A stretch of DNA of 64,000 nt, taken from positions 462,062 to 526,061 of the forward strand of contig KV918772.1 in NCBI GenBank assembly GCA_002049455.2. The letters run 5' to 3'. Position 1 is the stretch's first letter, and every line of letters starts with the position of its first letter. The DNA comes from Porphyra umbilicalis. Its lineage: Eukaryota; Rhodophyta; Bangiophyceae; Bangiales; Bangiaceae. This document shows positions 56,000-64,000 of the stretch, piece by piece. The notes beneath the pieces are model-generated. The model was not told the DNA's origin, searched no databases, and saw only the letters and a program-made list of their open reading frames with translations. The position numbers were made by a program, and so were the translations under genes.

Positions 56000-56640
56000 A
56001 GCAGGACAGCCTTCGGAACGATCCTGTCGACAGTCAGTATTTTCCTTCATCCGATCGTTTGATACTCTATCCGGAGATCTACCGCCTGGCCTGTCAGCAG
56101 GACAGCCGTCGGAACGGTCCTGTCGACAGTAAGTAATTTTTTTCATCCGATCGCTTGCTGCTTTTTCTGGAGATCTGCCGCCTAGCATGTGACCAGGACA
56201 GCCTTTGAAACGGTCCTGTCGACAGATATTAATTTTTTTCATCAGACTGCTTTCTGCTTTTTCTGGAGATCTGCCGCCTGGAATGTCACCAGGACAGCCT
56301 TCGGAACGGTCCTGTCGACAGTTTTTTTTTTTTTCATCAGACTCCTTCCTGCTTTTTCTGGAGATCTGCCGCCTGGAATGTCACCAGGACAGCCTTCGGA
56401 ACGGTCCTGTCAACAGTTATTATTTTTTTTCATCAGACTGCTTCCTGCTTTTTCTGGAGATCTGCCGCCTGGAATGTCACCAGGACAGCCTTCGGAACGG
56501 TCCTGTCGACAGTTATTATTTTTTTTTTCATCAGACTGCTTCCTGCTTTATCTGGAGATCCGCCGCCGGGAATATCGGGAGGACAGCTCTCGGAACGATC
56601 CTGTCGATAGTTGTTCTTTTTGTTCATCAGATGTGCCATG
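56000..56640 (+). repeat. ~95-bp satellite, 6-7 copies
   Basis: Units begin CAGGACAGCCTTCGGAACGG at about 56007, 56098, 56192, 56289, 56383, 56479 and 56579 (period 91-100 bp). Each contains CCTGTCGACAG, a 10-bp palindrome around GTCGAC, then a T-rich tract of varying length and CTGGAGATCTGCCGCC. The T-tract explains the length variation. Outer copies are the most diverged, as in arrays evolving by unequal exchange. Confidence 0.92.
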
Positions 56641-56920
56641 ATCATGGCGCTCATGTCTTCTCTACGACCACATCGTCAGAAAAAGCAAGGAAGATCATGT
56701 CAGAAAAAACAAGGCAGATTATGCCGGAACATTTGGTGGAAAAATGACAGAAACGAGGAAAAAAGGGACATGCATGGACAAAAAGACATAGAGGTCAAGA
56801 AAATGGGAGAAACAGACGACTCTGGATACCACAGAGGCCAAGAAAACGTCAGCCACAACAGGTCACAGATCGTGTTCGCCTTCGTCGGCATGGAGCAGTC
56901 GGCCGTGTCAGCGTGGTGGA

Positions 56921-57850
56921 TCATATGAAACTCGCTTCAAGCAGACCGATAGGAGTGATTAAGTCCGGTTCCTCGTCTGAGAGATCAACATCTCCAGCCT
57001 TGAGGTCCTTCAACTCATTCCGCATGCACCGCACAACGCCCTTGCGAGCCTCGTGGCTCTCTGGTCGCAAAATTTTGGGGTACTCTGCCATGTCAACGTA
57101 GCTTTTCAGACAGGCGGCTCCGGCTGCTCGCACAGAGGTCCACACTTCGCTGGCGTCCAGAAACAGAAGCTCAGCAATGATGGCCGCCGCCGCTCCGTTC
57201 ATGTCAAGCGCGCGGACCAACTCTTTGTGGCCGTCCTTTAGTCTCAGTCGGTAACCAACGCCTGGATTCTCAGCTTGCGTGCCGGCGGCAGAGGCACCCG
57301 AAACGGCTGCAGCAAGCACCGCGCGTTTAATGGACGCCTCCTGTACGTCATCGTCCATGCAAACTCCCAAGGTGCGATGCGCGAGCAGCCGAGCAGAGGT
57401 GCGACGCCTGTTGCAGCGAGTACGAAGACCCTTTTTCAGAGCCACTTTCACAGCACGTCGATGGCCCGACCAGCCACTGGTGGTTTAGTCAATCTGGTTC
57501 GCATACTTCTCAACCGCTTTGGTCATAACTGCTCGGAAAGGGCGAGTACAGTCTCTATTGGGGCCTTCTTGTTGTCCAGGGGGGGCCAGCCATGAGAGGC
57601 AATTGTGTTCGGGCGAGTCGGCGGTGCTTCCATTCGTTCCGGGGCTCGCAGTCCCATTGAAAATTTTCCTTAACATGGCCTGTGCGTATCGAGAAAAAAG
57701 AACACTCAGGTCATCCTGGTACAGCAAAATATGCAACACGTCGACAGCAAGGCACGAGTACGACGACGATGTGTACGGGTTAGACATGGTGCGATTCGTG
57801 GTACGATAGTAACAGATCGCGAAGCACCTCCCTCTCATACCATGGGCCAA
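56921..57850 (-). pseudogene. Unrecognised protein, frame with one internal stop
   Basis: One minus-strand frame of about 310 codons, broken only by TAA 57485-57487. The first part reads CLAVDVLHILLYQDDLSVLF and RYAQAMLRKIF; the second has a basic segment (VALKKGLRTRCNRRRTSARL) followed by LLAHRTLGVCMDDDVQ, an Ala-rich helix, AAAIIAELLFLDASEVWTSV and an acidic end (DLSDEEPDLITPIGLLE) before the stop at 56921. The helical pattern with a basic helix is loosely like a BEN-type DNA-binding domain, but I would not assign it. The start is unclear because the frame is open beyond 57850 for only a few codons. Normal composition and heptad-like hydrophobics suggest it was once coding. Confidence 0.4.
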
Positions 57851-58660
57851 AAGCTATCGAGTCTGGTGGTCAACGTACTCCATGTGCAGTCCAGACACTA
57901 GCGAATAGGGCACGACTGACAACTGGGGATGGCGGCGAAGCATCAGGAGCTTCATCAGCCCCGCTACTCCGCATCACTTCGACGCGCAAGACGCCGTCTC
58001 GTTCAACGTTTGTCCTCGCAAAAGCGTCCTGGCGTCTCAGTCCAGGTGTGGGCTCCGCAACCCCGATAGTACATCAGTCAACGTGTGTCTTTTCCCAAGC
58101 GTAACAGAGTCTCTGTGAAAGTAGGTCTCCGTGAAACCGTAACAGGGCCCCAGTCAACGAGCAGTACTCTGAGGAGCAGGGAAGAGAGTGCCACGACAAC
58201 ACGTTTGAAATCTGTCCAAGAGAGGACGTACGCACACAGCGCACACAGCGGACCGGTTGGATGCAGGCAGCGCTAGGCGGAGCTGCACCGCAGGTGATCT
58301 CCTGAGCAGGCACAGGTATCCGCAGGTGATCTCCTAAGAAGGCACAGGTATCCTGGAAAAGCAGGATACAGCGCGAGGGCGACGCAGGCTTCTGGTCTGC
58401 GGCGGGAGATGCGGTTCGCCATGACCATAAATGTACGTATTTCCCTTTGCGCGTAGTATTTATCACGAAGATTAGAAGCACACGTTGGTGCATATGCTCT
58501 AGTCGAGCGGGCCGGTCGGGCGAGGCCGAGGATCCCGTACGTGCTGCATGCGTTAAGGTCGTACAATTCTGTTGTCGACGATGACCAGTACTTGATTTCA
58601 CGCGCAGAATTGTTTGTGCATTGACTTACAATACTGTTGGTGATTGCGCAGCTTTCAATT
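57851..58660. other. Intergenic
   Basis: No recognisable gene. 58280-58350 holds a 34-bp imperfect duplication around GGCACAGGTATCC and CGCAGGTGATCTCCT. No RNA gene or transposon end was seen. Confidence 0.35.
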
Positions 58661-58856
58661 CACCGGGCCGCGGCCGACGGGTGATCTCAGATCGGACGCC
58701 GCGCCTTCCACGCCGCGCCCAGATCGGGGTTCCGCACGAATCCGGTGCGGGACGGGCTCACCCGGCCGCGGCCGACGGGTGATCTCAGATCGAACGCCGC
58801 ACCCTCCACGCCGTGCCTAGATCGGGGTACCGCATGTATCCGGTGTGAGACGGGGC
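58661..58856 (+). repeat. 98-bp tandem duplication
   Basis: 58661-58758 and 58759-58856 are adjacent copies of equal length, both beginning CACCSGGCCGCGGCCGACGG and containing GGGTGATCTCAGATCG. Differences are mainly C/T and G/A transitions. Confidence 0.88.
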
Positions 58857-59214
58857 GAGAACGGCGTCCCAGGCACACGCGCGGCTGCCCCAGCCACGCC
58901 AGGTCGTGGCACGCTCCCCACGGACTGCCCCGCCCAGTCGCGGCACGCACAGTACCCTCTGGCGAGCACAGTTGCAGCATGCACTGTATCCAGGGACCGC
59001 CACGCCCAGTCTTCGCCACCGACCAGCGCCGTCGCACTTGTGCCGTCACCGTGTCTGCACCACCACTCCTTCTCCCCCACGACTCATTTCTCCATCCCTT
59101 CCTCGCTTGTTTTTCTTTCCCCTTTCTCCATCCCCGTTCGTTGTTGCGCCCCCCGCTCCCCCCTTTCCCCCCTTTGTTTTTTTTTGGGCGCACCCGTGAG
59201 GAGGGAGGCCCGCT

Positions 59215-59700
59215 ACCCCGCCGGAGGGTGCGGGCCAGACCGCGACCGACCGCCCCTACGGGTGATCGCGTGTCCGTGAAGCCGCGGGCTGTGTCCCCCT
59301 TATTGGGGCCACCCGCTGGTATTTTGGAGTGGCCGCCACGCCGGGTGGGCGGTCTTCACAGTGTTTTCTCACTCGTCACCCCGCCGGTGGGTGCTTGTGG
59401 CACCGTGACCAATCGCCCATTAGGGCGAGTGGGACTGGGTGGTGCCGCGAGCTATGTCCCTTTTCTGGGACCAACCGCTGGCTGTGCACGTCGCCGGCAC
59501 GCGGGGCGGGCCGGCTTGACTGTTCGATTTTCGCTCGCCACCCCGCCGGTGGGTGCGTGCGGAACTGGTGCCGATTGCCCACGCGGGCGATCGCGCTGTT
59601 GTGGTACCGCGGACTGTGTCCCTCCATTTGGGGCCAACCGCTGGGATTTACGAGTGGCCGCCACGCCGCGTGGGCGGTCTTCCTGGAGAATTTCGGTTTG
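59215..59700 (+). repeat. ~162-bp tandem repeat, about 3 copies
   Basis: CCGCCGGWGGGTGC recurs at about 59219, 59383 and 59543; each unit also contains a TGTCCCYYNTTTGGG-like block and ACCGCTGG. The array ends just before the long gene starting at 59772 and has the look of 5' sub-repeats of a retroelement or promoter region. Confidence 0.75.
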
Positions 59701-59771
59701 TCTCTGTCCTCGTGACAGCTGACTATGGATGAGCACGATGTTCAGAGCCCCTTGGGCCTATCCCGGGCGAA

Positions 59772-61421
59772 TTGAGTCGCAACCAGCGTCGTCAAGTGGC
59801 GCGCGCCCGGAAACGGGCGGAGGCCATGACTGCTAAAGCTGCTCGGGTGGCTGAGCAAGCCGCCCGGGCTGTCAATGCGGCGCGTGCGGTCGAACGAGGT
59901 GCGGTTGCGGTGGCGCGACGGGCCAAGCACACTGCCGCACCGGCCTCATTGGCTCCCCTCGGCACCGGTCGCGAAATTGCGCCCGTGGCAGGTCGTGGCC
60001 GTGTTCGAGGCCGCGGCGGCAGTCGCGAAAGAGGCCGCGGCAGAGGCGACGCGGGCCCCAATCGACTCGGCGGGCGCTCACACGCGGTTCGACGCGGGGA
60101 TGGTGGCGGATCGCGGCTCGAATCGGCTGCTGACAGTGCCTCAGCCGCTGTCGGGGGACATCAGCCCTCACCAGGCCTGAGCGGCAGCGGTCGGGTGGGC
60201 GCGTGCGGCGCGACGCCCACGCCACGCAATCGCCAGCCAGCTGTCCGTCCCACCCTGTCGTATGGGCCGGCACTCGGTGGCGACCGGGCCCAGTCTGCAT
60301 CGGAAGTGATCGCCATCATCAACGATGGGCGGCGAGTTTTGACTGGTCGAGTGGGCGGGCTTACAGCCTCGCTGCTGCGAATGCTTCTCTCGGCCTTGGA
60401 ACTCGCACGACCTGACTATCTTCCGAGCCTCGAACGGATGCAGATCCTGAGCCAGTGCCGTGGGGGCTGTGGAGACGTGGAGGCCATTGATTCGCTAATG
60501 GCTTCAGCTGTAAGGATATTGCAGAACGACGGCGGTGGTCCGCAGAGTCCTGCCGACACTACGGCCGCAAGCTTCCTTGTGAGGCAGGCTCTGGCGTCTC
60601 ACGCATGCAAGGGCCAGTGCTTTGGGGGGGTGAAGCGCTCCCTCCCTCTTGCTTCCCGCCCAGCCCCGTCGCCCGCCCCATCTGCCGCCCTGCCTCCTGC
60701 TCCGATCCTCAACGCTAGAGCCTTGCCTCGTGCACCCCCCGCCAATGCACCGGCTGCGTCGAGCACGCGCCGGCGGCCGCCCAGGCGGCCACTGCCGCCT
60801 CCTGCGAAGCGCCTCCGCCGCACGACCAGCCACGATGGGGACCCGCAGTCGGTTGCAACTGTAACAAATTTTGCGCCGCCAATGCCGCGTGGTGCGCCGT
60901 CTTTGCCAATGGCGTCTGGAGCAAGCGATGGCCTGAACGCTCTGCTGGGAGCAGTGGAACCTGTCTTGCCGCTGTTTTTCTTTCCGGCGCGCGCCGTAAG
61001 GCGGCTCCAGCTGTCAACAGCGGATATCGGGTCGCTGGCAGAGGGCGAGGACATATCCAAGCGCATGATGGATGGAATGCTGCTGTGGCTTATATACTGG
61101 GCTGACAGCGGTGGAGTGCACGGTGGCCTCCACCTTCTCTCCGCGCTCGACGCAGAGGAAGTGAAGGACGCCGTGACTGATGACTGCCTGATCGTCAATA
61201 GGGCGGCCAAAGTGTTACTTGACCGCCTTGTGTTCGGGGGGGGCCCGGTCATCGTGCCAGTATACAGCGGTCGGGGATGGTCGGGCTTGGTCGTGCGCCA
61301 ACTCCATTTGGTCGTTTCCGCCGTCGTGCAGACCGTGATCGGTCGTGATGCGGCTCCCGTTCATGGCGCCGCAGTTTTGCTGATCATGCGAGACCAGGGG
61401 CGGCGCGCAAGTCGACTTTGA
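59772..61421 (+). CDS. Large unrecognised protein, N-terminal part
   Basis: ATG or in-frame start near 59772 (reading SRNQRRQVARARKRAEAM) begins a basic helical region, then an Arg/Gly-rich GRGRGGSRERGRGRG segment of the kind that binds RNA. The middle contains ASEVIAIINDGRRVLTGRVG, SALELARPDYLPSLERM and a Pro/Arg-rich linker with a possible nuclear localisation signal (PPAKRLRR). The last part looks globular (PLFFFPARAVRRLQ, DGMLLWLIYWADSGGVHGG, GPVIVPVYSGRGWSGLVV, VHGAAVLLIMRDQG). The order of a hydrophobic loading region before PVYSGxGW is faintly like Ulp1/C48 proteases, but the catalytic His-Trp and Asp are not present, so I do not assign it. The frame stops at 61421, but coding-like text continues one base out of phase from about 61391 (AQVDFDIVDGLFRSL), so a frameshift or small intron joins this to the next feature. 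Confidence 0.55.
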   Translation: MSRNQRRQVARARKRAEAMTAKAARVAEQAARAVNAARAVERGAVAVARRAKHTAAPASLAPLGTGREIAPVAGRGRVRGRGGSRERGRGRGDAGPNRLGGRSHAVRRGDGGGSRLESAADSASAAVGGHQPSPGLSGSGRVGACGATPTPRNRQPAVRPTLSYGPALGGDRAQSASEVIAIINDGRRVLTGRVGGLTASLLRMLLSALELARPDYLPSLERMQILSQCRGGCGDVEAIDSLMASAVRILQNDGGGPQSPADTTAASFLVRQALASHACKGQCFGGVKRSLPLASRPAPSPAPSAALPPAPILNARALPRAPPANAPAASSTRRRPPRRPLPPPAKRLRRTTSHDGDPQSVATVTNFAPPMPRGAPSLPMASGASDGLNALLGAVEPVLPLFFFPARAVRRLQLSTADIGSLAEGEDISKRMMDGMLLWLIYWADSGGVHGGLHLLSALDAEEVKDAVTDDCLIVNRAAKVLLDRLVFGGGPVIVPVYSGRGWSGLVVRQLHLVVSAVVQTVIGRDAAPVHGAAVLLIMRDQGRRASRL

Positions 61422-64000
61422 CATTGTGGACGGCCTCTTCCGGTCGTTGAGTGCTGCGATTTTTCAAACCCACCTACGTACCAGGGACTCCCTCGGAATG
61501 CGGATGCGTGTCAACGGGTGCCTGCGGATGCGTTCGCCAGTGCGCCGTGTGGAGATTCCCGGAGGAGAGGTTGCTGACACGGCGGACCACCTCCTGGCGC
61601 ACATGTCTCTGCTGCATTCGGCCAAACCACAAGCAGCAGCAGACCTGCTACGTCGTGACAATGGGCCCCAATGGCAAAAGGCCCATGCCCCTCGGCGCTT
61701 GCGTGGCCTTGTTCGACGCATCGTGGACGCCCACCGACCCGGTGGAGAGATTCTTCTTGAGCAGGAGCCCGGCGAGGAGCTGTTGAACGGCTAAGATCTC
61801 TCGGAGGACGAGGCCGCCGACGGCGAAGAGGCGCTTAAAGACTTGACGGATGACGAAGACGGTTTCGGTGACAACAGTGCGCATAACGACAGTCGCAAGG
61901 GCGATAGCAGTGGAGGAATAAGACGCAGTCAAGATGGTGACAGTGTTGGGGATGGCAGTGGTGGGATTGACAATGGCAACGGACGAGGCCCAGCTGACGG
62001 CGTCGAAAACGGGTTTCGGACTGATGCACATCTCGTGCTCGGGGATTCCCCTCAGGGGCGTTCGAGAAACGTCCCTCGTGGGGGCATCGACGACGCACGG
62101 GGGCCTGGTGGCGGTACTGCTGCTACACACGCTCTTGGAGGCGCTGTGGTTAGTGTGCAAGATCACGATCGACGCGACAATGGTGGATACAGGCGCCAAA
62201 GGGAAGTGGAGGCACCGCTGGGTGGTGCAGGCGTTGATGCCCGCGCTCGTGCTGGCGCTGCCGGTGGCGTGGTTGCTCAAGATGGACGCGACAATGGCGG
62301 CGGTAATGCAGGTGAGGCACGGGGACTTGTCGGTGCAGGCGTTGATGCACGCGCTCGTGCTGATGCTCCCGTTGGTGTGGCTGCTCCAGATGGGCGCGAC
62401 AATGGTGGCGGTGGTGCAGCGGCGGTACGCGGACTTGCAGGTGCACGCATTGATGCACGCGCTTGTGGTCGTGGTGCCGATGTTGTGTTTGCTCAAGCTG
62501 GGCGCGACGATGGTGCTGGTGGTGCAGCGGCCTTACTCGGGCTTGGAGATGCACGCGTTGATGCACGTGCAGGTGCTGGTGGTGCCGATGATGTGGTTGC
62601 TCAAGATAGACCTGACGATGGTGGTGGTGGTGGAGTGGAGGTACCCAGACTTGGTGGTGCAGCCATTCATGCACGTGCTCGTGCTCGTGCTCCCGTTGGT
62701 GTGGCTTCTCAAGATGGAGGCGACAATGGTGGCGATGGTGCAGCGGCGGTTCGTGGAAGTGGTCGTGCACGCGATGATGCACACGCTCGTTCTGGTTATC
62801 CCGTTGGTGTGGTTGCTAAAAATGGACCCGACGATGGTGGTGGTGATGAAGTGGCGGTACGCGGAATTGGTGATGCATACATTCGTGCACGTGGTCGTGG
62901 TCGTGCTGCCGATGATGCGGTTGCTCAAGATGGACGCAACGATGGTGGTGGTGCTGCAGTGGAGGTACAGAGACTTGGTGGTGCAGCCGTTCATGCACGT
63001 GCTCGTGCTGGTGCTCCAGTTGGTGTGGTTGCTCAAGATGGTCGTGGCAATTGTGAAGGTGATGCAGTGGATGCACGGAGACGTGGTTGTGCAAGCGTTG
63101 ATGCACGTGCTCGTGCTAGTGCTCCCGATGGTGTGGTTTCCCAAGGTGGACACGACAAGAATGGCGGTTGCGCAGCGGAGGTACCCGGACTTGATCATGC
63201 AGCCATTGATGCACGCGCTCGTGGTGGTGCTGCGGTTGGTGTTGTCACTCAAGAGGGACCCGAACATGGTGCCGGTGATATAGTGGAGGCACGAGGACTC
63301 GTTGGTGCAGCCGTTGACGCCCGCGCTCGTGGTGGTGCTCTCGTTGGTGTTGTTGCACAAGACGGACGCGACAATGGTGGCGGTGGCGAAGTGCAATCAC
63401 AAGAACGCGCTCGTGCTACCTTTCACGCACGCGCTCGTGGTGGTGGTCTGCCGTTGGTATGGTGACTCGAGATCGACACGACACTCGCGGTGAAGGACAT
63501 GGCCAAGATGGCAGAGGCGGCGACGGTGGTCGGGTGCTTGAGCAAGACGAGCGTCGTCCCGCCGCCGCCGACGGCGGTGGTGATGTGCATGCACGAGGAC
63601 TCACTGGCGCTGCCGCCGATGCACAGGTTCTCGGTGGCGCTGCCGCTGGTATGTTACCTCATGTTCGACGCGACGATGGCGGTGCACGGCGTAACCCCGT
63701 TGCAGGGCCTAGCACAGGAGTCCGTGGCATTGACGAAGGACCATGGTGTGGTGCCGCCGCGGGAGTCGGTCTTTTGGTCGGTGATCCTTCTTTGCTGTGC
63801 GAGGCTCTCGCCTCACGGCGCGATGATCAGTTGTCTAGCTTTGATGCAGATGGCATAAACGTCTTGGCCGGCACTCTCCCCTCAAACCACTTGGCCAGAG
63901 GAATTGAAGGAGTCCCTAGCGTAACGCTCGCACCATACAGAGCATACAGAAGCCTGGGTGCCGGAAAAAGACCCTACATCGCCAAAGAAACTCCACGAGC
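61391..64000 (+). CDS. C-terminal part of the large protein: 36-residue repeats; runs off the window
   Basis: In the frame from 61391, about 135 codons (VDFDIVDGLFRSL ... GEELLNG) are followed by TAA 61792-61794 and then, still in frame, an acidic linker (DLSEDEAADGEEALKDLTDD) and about 12 tandem repeats of exactly 36 residues with the consensus VDARARAGAPVGVVAQDGRD then NGGGGAAEVRGLGGA. Near 63450 the frame shifts by one, after which it stays open to base 64000 (GIDEGPWCGAAAGVGLLVGD, LAPYRAYRSLGAGKRPYIAK), so the gene continues outside. No family recognised. Invariant unit length suggests selection or recent amplification. Defects (TAA, two frameshifts) point to decay or to sequence errors. 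An alternative frame through the array (61934-63283) is also open. Confidence 0.45.
62150..63460 (+). repeat. 108-bp tandem array, about 12 copies
   Basis: Units of exactly 108 bp (checked at GCGTTGATGC 62231 and 62339, and by 36-residue spacing throughout). Because 108 is a multiple of three, any stop-free frame stays open across the array, including one hydrophobic Val/Leu/Met-rich frame and a His-rich frame on the minus strand. Confidence 0.92.

Noticed and set aside
59772-61794. Ulp1/C48 protease domain
   Set aside because: The loading-loop-like segment is suggestive, but the catalytic His-Trp, Asp and Cys motifs are not found.
62150-63460. CRISPR array
   Set aside because: The 108-bp units are adjacent with no unique spacers, the sequence is eukaryotic, and the units are coding-length multiples.

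Overview
This window is from a GC-rich nuclear eukaryotic genome. The evidence is two histone H3-type genes, GT-AG introns, LTR retrotransposons of the Ty1/copia and Ty3/gypsy (chromodomain) types, Plavaka/CACTA-like and PIF/Harbinger DNA transposons, MITEs with target-site duplications, and no prokaryotic gene organisation. Low-complexity Ala/Pro/Gly/Arg-rich reading frames and CCG microsatellites fill long stretches. A multicellular alga such as a bangiophyte red alga would fit, but that assignment is inference and no single gene proves it.

Layout. 1-2 kb: no recognisable gene. 2.0-2.6 kb: an intact long-tailed histone H3 variant. 4.1-8.0 kb: a C2H2 zinc-finger, Plavaka/CACTA-like transposase gene whose three introns all keep phase, carrying one in-frame stop and one homopolymer frameshift. 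9.2-10.2 kb: a proline-rich protein with a basic C-terminal helix. 10.3-16.5 kb: very GC-rich block; on the minus strand it contains a PHD plus extended-PHD (chromatin-reader type) gene interrupted by poly-C tracts. 17-25.5 kb: a scrambled retrotransposon cluster, with a decayed gypsy pol (minus), a decayed copia (minus) that holds two 230-bp direct repeats with tRNA-like Pol III boxes, and a gypsy integrase-chromodomain fragment (plus). 25.7-28.6 kb: an unrecognised 969-codon frame with five internal stops and no frameshift, with a hAT-type MITE at its 3' end. 28.6-33.3 kb: a tRNA-like element, an LTR end, minisatellites and a second unrecognised frame. 33.5-37.9 kb: a nearly complete copia (minus) with one stop and a lost RT catalytic Asp. 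38-41.5 kb: little coding content. 41.6-44.7 kb: a Harbinger transposase split by two MITEs. 44.9-46.1 kb: tandem low-complexity array. 47.8-48.2 kb: a second intact H3 variant. 48.3-51.7 kb: low complexity plus a minisatellite split by another hAT-type MITE. 52-53.6 kb: a Myb/SANT-like (Harbinger ORF1-type) pseudogene. 56.0-56.6 kb: a ~95-bp satellite. 56.9-57.9 kb: an unrecognised interrupted frame. 58.7-64 kb: tandem repeats leading into a large gene with a 36-residue repeat array that runs off the window.

How it fits together. The two single-exon H3 variants appear to be the only clearly intact, recognisable host genes. Both keep the K4 region and both carry Arg at the K9 position; the second also lacks the K27 and K36 positions. 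A PHD-ePHD reader gene lies between them. Almost everything else is mobile DNA at different stages of decay, with insertion order readable from target-site duplications.
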